Shown piece by piece: positions 53,726 through 63,102 of a stretch of 64,000 bases of DNA. Source of the stretch: Stappia sp. WLB 29 (GTDB taxonomy: Bacteria > Pseudomonadota > Alphaproteobacteria > Rhizobiales > Stappiaceae); contig NZ_JALBGD010000003.1 in the NCBI RefSeq assembly GCF_023507705.1, forward strand, positions 310,001-374,000, given 5' to 3'. Positions within the stretch are counted from its first letter, which is position 1. Each line of letters opens with the position of its first letter. The notes beneath the pieces were generated by a model. It saw only the letters and a list, made by a program, of their open reading frames with translations. It was not told the DNA's origin and did no database searches. Both the position numbers and the translations under genes were made by a program.

Positions 53726-54187
53726 TTACTCGGCGCTCTGGCTGGCAGCGGCGGCCTGATCGGCTTCCTTCGCGGCCTTGGCGGCGGCGATGTCGGCCTT
53801 GATCTCGTCGTTCAGACGACGGGCGCGAACATTGGTCGCCTCGACGATACGGGCGGACTTGCCGCGACGGCCGCGCAGGTAATAGAGCTTGGCGCGACGG
53901 ACCTTACCGCGGCGCACGACCTCGACGCCCTCCAGCATCGGCGAGAAGATCGGGAACACGCGCTCCACGCCTTCGCCGTAGGAGATCTTGCGGACGGTGA
54001 AGCTCTCGTTGATGCCGCCGCCGGAGCGGGCGATGCACACGCCCTCATAGGCCTGGGTACGGGTCCGGTTGCCTTCCGTCACGCGCACGTTCACGCGGAT
54101 CGTGTCGCCGGGAGAGAAGCTCGGCAGCTTGCGCTGGGCTTCGACCTTCGCCATTTCCTCGGCGTTGAGCTGTTCGATGATGTTCAT
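53726..54187 (-). CDS. rplS: 50S ribosomal protein L19
   Basis: L19 lies at the 30S-50S interface. The 153-residue protein has the L19 core ([20 protein letters not shown], ~24-43; [15 protein letters not shown], ~69-83; [18 protein letters not shown]) and a C-terminal Ala/Lys/Glu-rich extension of about 35 residues that E. coli L19 lacks. It ends the rpsP-rimM-trmD-rplS order. An unusually long 280-base gap to trmD, with its own promoter-like sequence, suggests separate control. AAAGGTAGTGCC precedes the ATG. Confidence 0.97.
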   Translation of the reverse strand: MNIIEQLNAEEMAKVEAQRKLPSFSPGDTIRVNVRVTEGNRTRTQAYEGVCIARSGGGINESFTVRKISYGEGVERVFPIFSPMLEGVEVVRRGKVRRAKLYYLRGRRGKSARIVEATNVRARRLNDEIKADIAAAKAAKEADQAAAASQSAE

Positions 54188-54402
54188 GGCACTACCTTTT
54201 GGTTCGTGTCGGTCAGAGCGTCCGCTGACGGTCGAGCCGTAGGGGCGAGTTCACCGCGTTTTTGGCCTGGCCGGACGCATCCGGCCGCGGAATTCGGTTC
54301 GAGGCATCCCGCTTGCGAGAGACCGGTCGCTTGCGCCCGATAGCAGGGCAAAGGCAAAAGACAAACGGCACGGCTCGCGCCAGCAGGCGCCCGAGTGGCC
54401 GC

Positions 54403-54431
54403 TGTCTAGCGCAACTTGCCGCGTTTGTCAT
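54403..54431 (-). promoter_or_regulatory. Putative promoter of rplS
   Basis: Read leftwards: ATGACA (54431-54426), a 17-base spacer and TAGACA (54408-54403). It lies about 215 bases before the rplS ATG, leaving a long leader that could carry regulatory structure. Confidence 0.35.
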
Positions 54432-54450
54432 GCCCTTTTGCGCCCGTTCG

Positions 54451-54466
54451 GCGCAGAAACCTGCGC
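54451..54466 (-). terminator. Short hairpin directly after trmD
   Basis: GCGCAG/CTGCGC with a 4-base loop begins two bases beyond the trmD stop. There is no U-run, so attenuation or RNA processing is as likely as termination. Confidence 0.35.
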
Positions 54467-54467
54467 T

Positions 54468-55163
54468 TCAGCTGTCCGTGAAGCGTTGCCACAGGTCGGG
54501 CCGGCGCTCGCGGGTCAGCCGCTCGGCCTCCTCGCGCCGCCAGCGATCGATGCGGGCATGGTCGCCGGAGGTGAGGACCTCGGGGATGGTGCGCCCCTCG
54601 AACTCGCGCGGCCGCGTGTAATGCGGATGCTCCAACAGGCCGGTCTCGAAGCTCTCCAGCGCGCCGCTCTCGGCATTGCCCATGACACCGGGCAACAGGC
54701 GGACGACCGCGTCGAGCAGGACCATGGCGGCGAGCTCGCCGCCGGACAGGATGTAGTCGCCGATCGACACCTCCTCGAGGTCCCGCGCCTCGATCACCCG
54801 CTGGTCGATGCCCTCGAACCGGCCGCAGACGATCACCGCGCCCGGCCCCTGCGCCAGGTCGCGGATCCGCGCCTGGTCGAGCGGACGGCCGCGCGGGCTC
54901 ATCAACAGGCGCGGCCTCGTGTCGTCGGCAGGGCTTGCCGCATCGATGGCAAGGGCCAGGATATCGGCGCGCAGGACCATGCCCGCGCCGCCCCCGGCCG
55001 GGGTGTCGTCGACGGAGCGGTGGCGATCGGTCGCATGGTCGCGGATCTGGTGAAGCGCCAACTCCCAGTCGCCGCGCTCCAGCGCCCGCCCGGCCAGCGA
55101 TGTGCCGAGAGGACCAGGGAACATCTCGGGATAAAGGCTGAGGATCGACGCCCGGAACGTCAT
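54468..55163 (-). CDS. trmD: tRNA (guanine-N1)-methyltransferase TrmD
   Basis: TrmD methylates G37 of tRNAs reading CNN and CGG codons with SAM and prevents +1 frameshifts. The 231-residue protein has the trefoil-knot SPOUT motifs: the loop [14 protein letters not shown] (~111-124), [17 protein letters not shown] (~132-148) and the linker [15 protein letters not shown] with the downstream helical domain. The first residues [20 protein letters not shown] are typical. It is separated from rimM by the convergently placed VanZ-type gene, which interrupts the usual rpsP-rimM-trmD operon. Confidence 0.97.
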   Translation of the reverse strand: MTFRASILSLYPEMFPGPLGTSLAGRALERGDWELALHQIRDHATDRHRSVDDTPAGGGAGMVLRADILALAIDAASPADDTRPRLLMSPRGRPLDQARIRDLAQGPGAVIVCGRFEGIDQRVIEARDLEEVSIGDYILSGGELAAMVLLDAVVRLLPGVMGNAESGALESFETGLLEHPHYTRPREFEGRTIPEVLTSGDHARIDRWRREEAERLTRERRPDLWQRFTDS

Positions 55164-55269
55164 CGCATACTCCCTGAATCGGCAGGCCGTCGGCCTTTTG
55201 GATCACTCTCGCAACCCCCGCTTAAGGCTTTCCCGTGTAGCAAGGAAGGCCCGATCCCCGGAGATCTTC

Positions 55270-55764
55270 ATGTTGCAGCCGGTTGCCCGCCTTGCCGAAC
55301 TCGTCCGCGCCCTGGTGCAGCGGCACTATCTCGACCTGTCGGCGGCCCGCGTCTGGCCGCTCTGCGTCCTCGTCGCCTACGGGATCGTCGCCGGCTTCAT
55401 CTACAATCCGGGGATGGATCATCCTTTCGACAAGCTGCAGCACCTCGTCTTCTTCGGCCTGCTGACGCTGTCGATCCACGCCTTCTTCTGCTGCCGCTTG
55501 CGCATCTCCGCCGGGATCGCCGCAGCGCTTGGCCTGACGGCGGAACTCGTTCAGGCGCTGGTGCCCAACCGCGAGTTCTCGCTGGGCGACATCGCGGCCA
55601 ACATGCTCGGCGTGACGCTGGTGGTCGCGGCGATCATGCTGTTGCGTCTCGAGGTGCGGGCCGCCCTTTCCGGCGGAGCCTCCGTCCCGGAAGAAGACGA
55701 GGCCACCGATGCGGCGCAGGCTCAGCCGGCCGCGCCGTCGTCCGGGCGCTCGCGTCCGTCCTGA
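55270..55764 (+). CDS. VanZ-like membrane protein
   Basis: A 164-residue protein with about four helices and the VanZ-type segment DKLQHLVFFGLLTLSIHAF (~56-74), in which the D/K-x-x-H-x-x-x-F-x-x-L pattern is seen, followed by GLTAELVQALVPNREFSLGDIAANMLGV (~98-125, in part). The tail is acidic and Ala/Pro-rich. The VanZ family is linked to teicoplanin resistance in enterococci, but its proteobacterial role is unknown. It lies on the opposite strand between trmD and rimM, and its 3' end overlaps rimM by 43 bases. Confidence 0.82.
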   Translation: MLQPVARLAELVRALVQRHYLDLSAARVWPLCVLVAYGIVAGFIYNPGMDHPFDKLQHLVFFGLLTLSIHAFFCCRLRISAGIAAALGLTAELVQALVPNREFSLGDIAANMLGVTLVVAAIMLLRLEVRAALSGGASVPEEDEATDAAQAQPAAPSSGRSRPS

Positions 55765-56279
55765 TCGGCTTCGTCGTCCGTGCTCTCCGGCACCACGACG
55801 GTCACCTTGCCGGCGGCCAGATCGATCTCCGGCACCGCCTCGCGGGTGAAGGGGACGTAGAAGGACGATGCTCCTTCCGGGCGGATCTCCACCAGCGTGC
55901 CGGCGCCGAAATCGGGGAGGGCGATGATCTTGCCGATGGCCGTGCCGTCCGGCGATACGGCTTCGAGGCCGAGCAGATCGGTGTGGTAGAACTCGTCCTC
56001 GTCGTCCAGCTCGGGCAGGGCACCGCGCGGGATGTAGAGGTCGACGCCGTTCAGCGCCTCGGCGGCATTGCGATCGTCGATGCCTTCGAAGCGGGTGACG
56101 ACCATCGCCTTCTGCAGGCGCGCGGACTTGACCACCAGCCGGCGCTTGCCGTCGGCGGTTTCCAGCGGACCGTAATCGCAGAAGGACAGGGGATCGTCGC
56201 CGAAAGGCTTGACGCGGACCTCGCCGCGCACGCCGTGCGCGGCGCCGATGCGGGCAATGAGAATGCGATCCTCGCTCAC
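55722..56279 (-). CDS. rimM: 16S rRNA processing protein RimM
   Basis: RimM helps mature the 30S head and binds S19. The 185-residue protein starts MSEDRILIARIGAAHGVRGE and includes LVVKSARLQKAMVVTRFEGIDDRNAAEAL (in part) and the PRC-barrel half with DLLGLEAVSPDGTAIGKIIAL (~97-117). A variable acidic C-terminal tail overlaps the VanZ-type gene on the other strand. rpsP lies 181 bases upstream with several hairpins between. Confidence 0.95.
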   Translation of the reverse strand: MSEDRILIARIGAAHGVRGEVRVKPFGDDPLSFCDYGPLETADGKRRLVVKSARLQKAMVVTRFEGIDDRNAAEALNGVDLYIPRGALPELDDEDEFYHTDLLGLEAVSPDGTAIGKIIALPDFGAGTLVEIRPEGASSFYVPFTREAVPEIDLAAGKVTVVVPESTDDEADQDGRERPDDGAAG

Positions 56280-56340
56280 GCGGCAGTGCTCCTGACGGGA
56301 GAGGCGGGGCGGCAGTCCCCGATACGTGTCATTTGAGACC

Positions 56341-56433
56341 GGCGCCCTTCATGAGGGCGCCGCGTTCTCGTGCCGGGCGGATCCGCGGGACAACGCGGGC
56401 CCGGCGGACCCGCACCGCAGACGGCGCGGGTCC
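56341..56433. other. Hairpins between rpsP and rimM
   Basis: Two perfect stems: GGCGCCCT/AGGGCGCC (56341-56348, 56354-56361) and GGACCCGC/GCGGGTCC (56406-56413, 56426-56433). They lie in the 181-base leftward spacer and might attenuate or process the rpsP-rimM transcript. No U-run was seen. Confidence 0.4.
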
Positions 56434-56460
56434 AGAAGGTGCGTGAAGGCAGCGCGCCGA

Positions 56461-56856
56461 TTACTCGGCAGCAGCTTCCTCGCCGCCGCCGGCAGCCTCG
56501 GCCTCGGCCGCTGCGGCCTCCTCGGCTGCCTGGCGCTTGGCCTCGGCGCGCTCCTTGGCCTTGGTGCCCGGCTCGGCCTTCTTCGGGTTGCTGCGGGCTT
56601 CGCGGCTCAGCACGCCGGCAGCGTCGAGGAAGCGCAGAACGCGGTCGGTCGGCAGCGCGCCATGGCTCATCCAGTGCTGGATGCGCTCGACGTCGAGGAC
56701 GATGCGGTCGGCATTGTCCTTCGGCAGCATCGGGTTGTAGAGGCCGACCTTCTCGATGAAGCGGCCGTCGCGCGGCGAGCGGACGTCGGCAACGACGATG
56801 CGGTAGAACGGGCGCTTCTTGGCGCCGCCACGGGCAAGGCGAATTTTCAGGGCCAT
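56461..56856 (-). CDS. rpsP: 30S ribosomal protein S16
   Basis: S16 is an early-binding 30S assembly protein. The 131-residue product has the conserved core [20 protein letters not shown] (~1-20), [14 protein letters not shown] (~31-44) and [19 protein letters not shown]. It carries a long Ala/Glu-rich tail (~100-131) that makes it larger than the ~82-residue E. coli protein, as is common in alphaproteobacteria. AAAGGAGACTACC precedes the ATG. It lies 36 bases after the chorismate mutase gene. Confidence 0.97.
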   Translation of the reverse strand: MALKIRLARGGAKKRPFYRIVVADVRSPRDGRFIEKVGLYNPMLPKDNADRIVLDVERIQHWMSHGALPTDRVLRFLDAAGVLSREARSNPKKAEPGTKAKERAEAKRQAAEEAAAAEAEAAGGGEEAAAE

Positions 56857-56892
56857 GGTAGTCTCCTTTGGTACTTCAGTGCGACGCCGGGA

Positions 56893-57210
56893 TCAGCGGC
56901 GGATGGCTTCGTGGTGACGGATCACTTCCTTGACGATGAAGTTCAGGAACTTCTCCGCGAAATCGGGATCGAGATTGGCGTCCCGGGCAAGCGCGCGCAG
57001 CCGCGCGATCTGCCGTTCCTCGCGCGCCGGATCGGCGGGCGGAAGACTGTGGGTGGCCTTGAGCAGGCCGACCTTCTGCGTGCACTTGAAGCGCTCCGCA
57101 AGCATGTGAACGAGTGCGGCGTCGATATTGTCGATGGAGCCGCGCAGGCGCAGCAGTTCGTCCATCGCGGCGGACGCCGGCTCGAGGATCTCCTCGGCGC
57201 TGTCGGTCAT
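56893..57210 (-). CDS. Chorismate mutase, AroQ type
   Basis: A 105-residue single-domain chorismate mutase, which converts chorismate to prephenate for phenylalanine and tyrosine synthesis. The AroQ helices show LLRLRGSIDNIDAALVHMLAERF (~20-42) with the key Arg23, and the QKVGLLKATH stretch (~45-54; Lys47 and Lys51 candidates), then ARDANLDPDFAEKFLNFIVKEVIRHHE. Its ATG overlaps the ffh stop by 4 bases (ATGA), so its translation is tied to that of Ffh. The gene order ffh-chorismate mutase-rpsP recurs in alphaproteobacteria. Confidence 0.92.
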   Translation of the reverse strand: MTDSAEEILEPASAAMDELLRLRGSIDNIDAALVHMLAERFKCTQKVGLLKATHSLPPADPAREERQIARLRALARDANLDPDFAEKFLNFIVKEVIRHHEAIRR

Positions 57211-58757
57211 TTCTTCTTCCCCCGTCCCAGACCCGGAAGGCCGCCGAGACCGCCGGGCAGCTTCGGCCCGCCCAGTCCGCCGAGACCACCCAGGCCACCC
57301 AAACCGCCAAGCCCGCCGGGCAGGTTCGGCATCTGGCCGGGCATCTGCCCCGGCAGCTGACCGGACTGGGCCATGCGCTCCAGTTCCTTCGGGTCGATGT
57401 TCGGCATGCCGGCGCCGGGCATGCCCATGCCGCCCATCATCTTGCCGAGCAGGCCCTTGCCCTTGCCCATCTGCTTCATCATGTCGGCCATCTGCCGGTG
57501 CATCTTCAGCAGCTTGTTGACATCGGCGACGTCGACGCCGGAGCCGGTGGCGATGCGCTTCTTGCGGCTGGCCTTGAGAATGTCGGGCTTGCGGCGCTCC
57601 TGCGGGGTCATCGACTGGATGATCGCGACCTGGCGCTTGATCACGCGGTCGTCGATATTGGCAGCATCGAGCTGCTTCTTCATCTTTCCGACGCCGGGCA
57701 TCATGCCCATGATCCCGGACATGCCGCCGAGCTTCTCCATCTGGCGAAGCTGCTCGGCAAGGTCCTCGAGGTCGAAATTGCCCTTCTGCATGCGGGCGGC
57801 CATCTTGGCCGCCTTTTCCTGGTCGAGCTCGCGGGCCGCCTTCTCCACCAGCGACACGATGTCGCCCATGCCGAGAATGCGGTCGGCGATACGCGCCGGG
57901 TGGAATTCCTCGAGGGCATCGGCCTTTTCGCCGGTGCCGACCAGCTTGACCGGCTTGCCGGTGACCGCGCGCATCGACAGCGCCGCACCGCCGCGGCCAT
58001 CGCCGTCCATGCGGGTCAGCACGATGCCGGTGATGCCGACGCGCTCGTCGAAGGAGGTCGCGAGATTGACCGCGTCCTGACCGGTCAGGCTGTCGGCGAC
58101 GAGCAGGATCTCGTGCGGATTGGTCGCCGCCTTGATCTCGGCCATCTCGACCATCAGCGGCTCGTCGATATGCGTGCGGCCGGCCGTGTCGAGCATGACG
58201 ATGTCGTAGCCGCCGAGCCGCGCTGCCGTCATGGCGCGCGAGGCGATCTGGACCGGCGTCTGGCCGGCGACAATCGGCAGGGTGTCGATGCCGGTCTGTT
58301 CGCCGAGGACCTTGAGCTGCTCCTGCGCCGCCGGGCGGCGGGTGTCGAGAGAGGCCATCAGCACCTTGCGGCGCTCGTTCTTTGTCAGCCGCAGGGCGAT
58401 CTTGGCGGTCGAGGTGGTCTTGCCCGAGCCCTGCAGGCCGACCATCATGATGGCGAAGGGCGCGGCCGCGTTGAGGTCGATCGGTTCGCCGGCGCCGCCG
58501 AGCATCTCGACGAGCTGGTCGTGGACGATCTTGACGACCTGCTGGCCCGGCGTGACCGACTTGAGGACTTCCTGGCCGACGGCCCGGGTCCGCACCTTGT
58601 CGGTGAACGACTTGACCACGGGCAGCGCGACGTCCGCCTCGATCAGGGCGCGGCGAACCTCGCGCAGCGCCTCGGAGACATCGGCCTCCGACAGCGCACC
58701 GCGCCGCGTCAGCTTGTCGAGAATGCCGCCGAGGCGATCTGACAGACTTTCGAACAT
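57207..58757 (-). CDS. ffh: Signal recognition particle protein Ffh
   Basis: Ffh binds 4.5S RNA and signal sequences and docks on FtsY (also in this window). The 516-residue protein has the N domain, the G domain with GLQGSGKTTSTAKI (~107-120), DTRRPAAQEQL, DTAGR and TRMDGDGRGG, and the methionine-rich M domain (~300-440) including DIDDRVIKRQVAIIQSMTPQER-type sequence. It ends in an unusual tail of repeated GGL units (GGLGGLGG..., ~485-512) and GRGKKK. No 4.5S RNA gene was recognised nearby. Confidence 0.98.
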   Translation of the reverse strand: MFESLSDRLGGILDKLTRRGALSEADVSEALREVRRALIEADVALPVVKSFTDKVRTRAVGQEVLKSVTPGQQVVKIVHDQLVEMLGGAGEPIDLNAAAPFAIMMVGLQGSGKTTSTAKIALRLTKNERRKVLMASLDTRRPAAQEQLKVLGEQTGIDTLPIVAGQTPVQIASRAMTAARLGGYDIVMLDTAGRTHIDEPLMVEMAEIKAATNPHEILLVADSLTGQDAVNLATSFDERVGITGIVLTRMDGDGRGGAALSMRAVTGKPVKLVGTGEKADALEEFHPARIADRILGMGDIVSLVEKAARELDQEKAAKMAARMQKGNFDLEDLAEQLRQMEKLGGMSGIMGMMPGVGKMKKQLDAANIDDRVIKRQVAIIQSMTPQERRKPDILKASRKKRIATGSGVDVADVNKLLKMHRQMADMMKQMGKGKGLLGKMMGGMGMPGAGMPNIDPKELERMAQSGQLPGQMPGQMPNLPGGLGGLGGLGGLGGLGGPKLPGGLGGLPGLGRGKKK

Positions 58758-58848
58758 GCCGTCTCCTTAAACCCTTTCGAGGCAGCGGTTGTCGCTGCGT
58801 CCGTGTCCCCCGTACGGGACGGAGCGCGATCCGCAAAGCGGTGTGGCA

Positions 58849-58877
58849 CCCGAGGGCGCATCGCGCTGTCGGGTGTG
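58849..58877. other. Inverted repeat in the ffh leader
   Basis: CACCCGA/TCGGGTG arms flank about 15 bases in the 277-bp region upstream of ffh, near a TATAAA (58893-58898, minus strand) that could be a -10 element without a clear -35. Confidence 0.3.
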
Positions 58878-59034
58878 AACCTCCGGGATCTCTTTATACC
58901 TTTGCGGGTCCCGGGCGGCGGATCGTGCTGTCGTCACTCTTTCGGAGTTGACGGGCTGATACCCGCAAACGCCAGCGAAAGTCAAGGGAGCCGGCGCATT
59001 CCCGTGCAAAACGCCGCATGCGCGGCATGCCGGC

Positions 59035-59733
59035 TTACGCGTAGTCGCGCGAGCCGAAGATCGCCGAGCCGACGCGCACATGGGTGGCGCCGACGCGCAC
59101 GGCGCTTTCGAAGTCCGAGGACATGCCCATCGACAGGCCGGCAAGACCGTTGCGCTCCGCGATCTTGCGCAGCAGCGCGAAATGCGGGCCGGGCGTGTCG
59201 TCGATCGGCGGGATGCACATCAGGCCGAGCAGCTCTAGGCGCAGCTCGTCCCGGCAGAAGGCGACAAAATCGTCGGTTTCGCGCGGGGAGATGCCGGCCT
59301 TCTGCGGCTCCTCGCCGGTGTTCACCTGGATGAAGAAGTGCAACTTTCGCTGCTGCTCGGCGCATTCGGCCGCGAGCGCGCGGGCGATCTTCTCCCGGTC
59401 GAGCGTGTGGATCACGTCGAACAGGGCGACAGCGTCCTTCGCCTTGTTCGACTGGAGCGGCCCGATCAGGTGCAGCTCGATATCGGGAAACTCCGCGCGC
59501 AGCGCCGGCCACTTGCCTTGCGCCTCCTGCACCCGGTTCTCGCCGAAGACGCGCTGGCCGGCGGCGATCACCGGGCGGATGGCGTCGGCGTCGAAGGTCT
59601 TGCTGACGGCGATCAGCGTGACGGAGCCTTGCGCGCGCGCGCCGTCGTGCTCGGCGGCCGCGATCCGGTCGCGGATCCCGGCGATCCGGCCGGCGGCATC
59701 CGTCGGGGTCGGTTCTGCGGCGTGCGGGGACAT
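59035..59733 (-). CDS. yggS: YggS-family PLP homeostasis protein
   Basis: YggS/PROSC proteins bind PLP without catalysing a known reaction and control vitamin B6 and amino acid homeostasis. The 232-residue TIM-barrel-like protein has the PLP lysine Lys45 in [26 protein letters not shown] (~64-78), [16 protein letters not shown] (~90-105) and the phosphate-binding [27 protein letters not shown] (in part). The ATG at 59733 is favoured by family length. It is divergent from leuS across 188 bp. Confidence 0.94.
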   Translation of the reverse strand: MSPHAAEPTPTDAAGRIAGIRDRIAAAEHDGARAQGSVTLIAVSKTFDADAIRPVIAAGQRVFGENRVQEAQGKWPALRAEFPDIELHLIGPLQSNKAKDAVALFDVIHTLDREKIARALAAECAEQQRKLHFFIQVNTGEEPQKAGISPRETDDFVAFCRDELRLELLGLMCIPPIDDTPGPHFALLRKIAERNGLAGLSMGMSSDFESAVRVGATHVRVGSAIFGSRDYA

Positions 59734-59921
59734 CTTGCTGCCTCTTGGTGCTTTGGCGTTCGGGTTCCTGCCATGGACATGCGACGGGCGCGGCGCGAAT
59801 GCAAGTCCTGGAGGGGAGAGGCGCGCGGGGCCGCCCTTGCAGGTTGACCGGGCCGGCGATTTCTGGTGACAGTCGCGCCACATCATTTCTTTTCACTGAA
59901 ACGAGCGAAGCACACGAGATC

Positions 59922-62531
59922 ATGGCGACGGAGCGCTACAACGCCCGCGAAGCGGAAAGCCGCTGGCAGAAGGTCTGGGACGAGGCGAAGGTTTTCGCCA
60001 CCCGCAACGAGGATCCCCGGCCGAAGTATTACGTGCTCGAGATGTTCCCCTATCCGTCGGGGCGCATTCACATGGGCCACGTGCGCAACTACGCCATGGG
60101 CGATGTCGTGGCCCGCTACAAGCGGGCGCGCGGCTTCAACGTGCTGCATCCGATGGGCTGGGACGCCTTCGGCATGCCGGCGGAAAACGCCGCCATGCAG
60201 AACAAGGTGCATCCGCGCGACTGGACCTACCAGAACATCGCGACGATGCGCGGCCAGCTGAAGATCATGGGCCTGTCGCTCGACTGGGAGCGCGAGTTCG
60301 CGACCTGCGACGTCGAGTACTACACGCAGCAGCAGCACCTGTTCCTGGACTTCCTGAAGGCGGGTCTCGCCTATCGCAAGAACTCCAAGGTCAACTGGGA
60401 CCCGGTCGACATGACCGTGCTGGCCAACGAGCAGGTGATCGACGGCCGCGGCTGGCGCTCCGGCGCGTTGGTCGAGCAGCGCGAGCTGACCCAGTGGTTC
60501 TTCAAGATCTCCGACTGGTCGGAAGAGCTGCTGTCGGCGCTCGACACGCTCGACCGCTGGCCGGACAAGGTCCGCCTGATGCAGAAGAACTGGATCGGCC
60601 GGTCCGAGGGCCTGCGCGTGCGTTTCGCCTTCTCGACGCCCGCGCCGACCGGCGACACGTCGCTGGAGATCTTCACCACCCGGCCGGACACGCTGTTCGG
60701 CGCGTCCTTCATGGGCCTGTCGCCGGATCATCCGATCTCGCGCAAGCTCGCCGAGAACGACCCGAAGATCGCGGCCTTCATCGAGGAGTGCCGGCGCATC
60801 GGCACGTCGGCCGAGGCCATCGAGACGGCGGAGAAGATCGGCGTCGACACCGGGCTGACGGTCGTCCACCCGCTCGACCCCTCGATCACGCTGCCGGTCT
60901 ACATCGCCAACTTCATCCTGATGGACTACGGCACCGGCGCGATCTTCGCCTGTCCGGCGCACGATCAGCGCGACCTCGACTTCGCCCGCAAGTATCACCT
61001 GCCGGTGCGCCCGGTGGTGCTGCCGAACGGGGCGGATCCGGAGACGTTCGAGATCCGCGGCGAGGCCTATACCGACGACGGCACGATCTACAATTCCGCC
61101 TTCATGGACGGCCTGTCGATCACGGATGCCAAGGAAGCGGTCGCCGCGCGGCTCGAGGCGGAGACGCTGGACGGGGCGCCGCAGGCGCAGCGCCAGGTCA
61201 ATTACCGCCTGCGCGACTGGGGCATCTCGCGCCAGCGCTACTGGGGCTGCCCGATCCCAGTCATCCATTGCGACGATTGTGGCGTGGTGCCGGTGCCGGT
61301 CGCCGACCTGCCGGTGCAACTGCCCGACGACATCGACTTCGACAAGCCGGGCAACCCGCTCGACCGGCACCCGACCTGGCGCAACGTCGCCTGCCCGACC
61401 TGCGGCAAGCCGGCCCGCCGCGAGACGGACACGATGGACACGTTCGTCGATTCCTCGTGGTACTTCGCCCGCTTCACCGATCCGCGCGCCAAGACGCCGA
61501 CCGACAAGGCCGTCGCCGATGCGTGGCTGCCGGTCGACCAGTATATCGGCGGCATCGAGCACGCGATCCTGCACTTGCTCTATTCGCGCTTCTTCGCCAG
61601 GGCGATGAGCGTGACCGGGCATCTTAGCGTCAAGGAGCCGTTCCGCGGCCTGTTCACGCAAGGAATGGTGACGCACGAGACCTACAAGGCGCCGGGCGGC
61701 GGCTGGGTCTCGCCGGCCGAGGTACGCATCGAGGGCGACGGCGAGGTGCGTCGGGCATTCCTGGTGGAGACCGGCGAGAAGGTCGCCATCGGCTCCATCG
61801 AGAAGATGTCGAAGTCGAAGAAGAACACCGTCGACCCGACCGACATCATCGAGACCTACGGCGCCGATACCGCCCGCTGGTTCATGCTGTCCGACAGCCC
61901 GCCCGAGCGCGACGTGCAGTGGACAGAGGACGGCGTGCAGGGCGCCTGGCGCTTCATGCAGCGCGTGTGGCGGCTGATCTCGGAGATTGGCGAGAGCGTG
62001 CCGCAGACGGCGCGCCCGGAGGCGTTCGGGGAGGCGGCAACCGCCCTTCGCCGCGCCACTCACAAGGCCTGCCAGGCGGTTTCGGCCGATATCGAGGCTC
62101 TGTCGTTCAACCGGGCCGTCGCCCGCATCTACGAACTGGTCAACACCCTGTCGCGCGCCGTGCAGGGCGGGGCCGAGGCCGACGACATGCGCTTCGCGCA
62201 GCGCGAGGCGGCTGGCTTCCTGGTGCAGATGATGGCGCCGATGGCGCCGCATCTTGCCGAGGAATGCTGGCAGGTGCTCGGCCAGGACGGCATGCTGGCG
62301 ACGCAGGGCTGGCCGGAAATCGAGGCGGACCTGCTGGTCGAGGCGACGGTCACCCTGCCGGTGCAGGTCAACGGCAAGAAGCGCGCCGACCTTATCGTCT
62401 CACGCGAGGCTTCCAAAGAGGAGGTCGAAGCGGCTACCCTGCAGCTCGACGCCGTGCAGCGCGCGCTGGACGGCAAGCCCGCCCGCAAGATCATTGTGGT
62501 TCCGCAGAGGATCGTGAATGTCGTCGTGTGA
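59922..62531 (+). CDS. leuS: Leucyl-tRNA synthetase
   Basis: LeuS charges tRNA-Leu and edits mischarged products. The 869-residue class I synthetase has the HIGH-type motif [19 protein letters not shown] (~43-61), the CP1 editing domain (~230-410; TRPDTLFG and the Asp-rich pocket [18 protein letters not shown]), the zinc-like cysteines in [20 protein letters not shown], and KMSKSKKN (~628-635), with the C-terminal tRNA-binding domain. The ATG at 59922 gives the usual [12 protein letters not shown] start. Its 3' end overlaps lptE by 14 bases. Confidence 0.98.
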   Translation: MATERYNAREAESRWQKVWDEAKVFATRNEDPRPKYYVLEMFPYPSGRIHMGHVRNYAMGDVVARYKRARGFNVLHPMGWDAFGMPAENAAMQNKVHPRDWTYQNIATMRGQLKIMGLSLDWEREFATCDVEYYTQQQHLFLDFLKAGLAYRKNSKVNWDPVDMTVLANEQVIDGRGWRSGALVEQRELTQWFFKISDWSEELLSALDTLDRWPDKVRLMQKNWIGRSEGLRVRFAFSTPAPTGDTSLEIFTTRPDTLFGASFMGLSPDHPISRKLAENDPKIAAFIEECRRIGTSAEAIETAEKIGVDTGLTVVHPLDPSITLPVYIANFILMDYGTGAIFACPAHDQRDLDFARKYHLPVRPVVLPNGADPETFEIRGEAYTDDGTIYNSAFMDGLSITDAKEAVAARLEAETLDGAPQAQRQVNYRLRDWGISRQRYWGCPIPVIHCDDCGVVPVPVADLPVQLPDDIDFDKPGNPLDRHPTWRNVACPTCGKPARRETDTMDTFVDSSWYFARFTDPRAKTPTDKAVADAWLPVDQYIGGIEHAILHLLYSRFFARAMSVTGHLSVKEPFRGLFTQGMVTHETYKAPGGGWVSPAEVRIEGDGEVRRAFLVETGEKVAIGSIEKMSKSKKNTVDPTDIIETYGADTARWFMLSDSPPERDVQWTEDGVQGAWRFMQRVWRLISEIGESVPQTARPEAFGEAATALRRATHKACQAVSADIEALSFNRAVARIYELVNTLSRAVQGGAEADDMRFAQREAAGFLVQMMAPMAPHLAEECWQVLGQDGMLATQGWPEIEADLLVEATVTLPVQVNGKKRADLIVSREASKEEVEAATLQLDAVQRALDGKPARKIIVVPQRIVNVVV

Positions 62532-63096
62532 CCATCCGCAACCGCAGCAGCCCACCCGCCGGCGGGCGCTGGCCGTTCTCGTCATGGGGGCGGCGCTGCT
62601 GGCCGGTGCCTGTCAGGTGCGCCCGCTCTACGGCACGATCGGCGGCGTGGGCGGATCGACGCCGGCCGTGACCACCGAGCTTGCGGCCATCGACATCGAT
62701 ACGGTGGAGACCGCCTCGAGCGAGGATCTCGACCGGGTCGGACAGGTGCTGCGCAACGAGCTGATCTTCGGCTTCCGCCGCGGCCGCGAGGCCGGCGAGC
62801 AGCGCTACCGGCTGCGGATCCTGATCGACCGGCCGCTCAACGAGGTCGGCGTCGAGCGGCTCGCCGACGTGCCGTCGGCCTACACGGTGACGGTCAATGC
62901 GACCTATGTGCTGAGCGAGATCGGCACCGGGCGCACGGTGACCACGGGCCGCGCCTTCGGCTCCGCCTCCTTCGACTTCTCCAGCCAGCGCTTCGCCAAC
63001 CTGCGCGCCGAGCGCGATGCGGAGGACCGGGCGGCGAAGACGGTCGCCGGCGACATCCAGACGCGGCTTGCCGGCTTCTTCGCGTCCCGCGGCTGA
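62518..63096 (+). CDS. lptE: LPS assembly lipoprotein LptE
   Basis: LptE plugs the LptD barrel that inserts lipopolysaccharide into the outer membrane. The 192-residue lipoprotein has an N-terminal signal with a Tat-like RRRA, a hydrophobic core, and LLAGAC with Cys32 as the lipidated residue, followed by QVRPLYG, the family's usual beginning. The mature domain is beta-alpha with [17 protein letters not shown] (~63-79). The start overlaps leuS by 14 bases and holA follows after 6 bases, the standard leuS-lptE-holA order. Confidence 0.93.
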   Translation: MSSCDHPQPQQPTRRRALAVLVMGAALLAGACQVRPLYGTIGGVGGSTPAVTTELAAIDIDTVETASSEDLDRVGQVLRNELIFGFRRGREAGEQRYRLRILIDRPLNEVGVERLADVPSAYTVTVNATYVLSEIGTGRTVTTGRAFGSASFDFSSQRFANLRAERDAEDRAAKTVAGDIQTRLAGFFASRG

Positions 63097-63102
63097 TCCG
63101 CG

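Noticed and set aside
57114-58742. A 542-codon frame opposite ffh
   Set aside because: Antisense shadow, His/Leu/Asp-rich; the minus strand encodes Ffh with all GTPase motifs.
58758-59034. Possible 4.5S SRP RNA gene upstream of ffh
   Set aside because: The conserved SRP domain IV pattern (GGAAGCAGCC-type tetraloop region) is not present on either strand.
59844-59871. TTGACC...TGACAG as the leuS promoter
   Set aside because: The -35 is fair, but no acceptable -10 hexamer lies at 16-18 bases.
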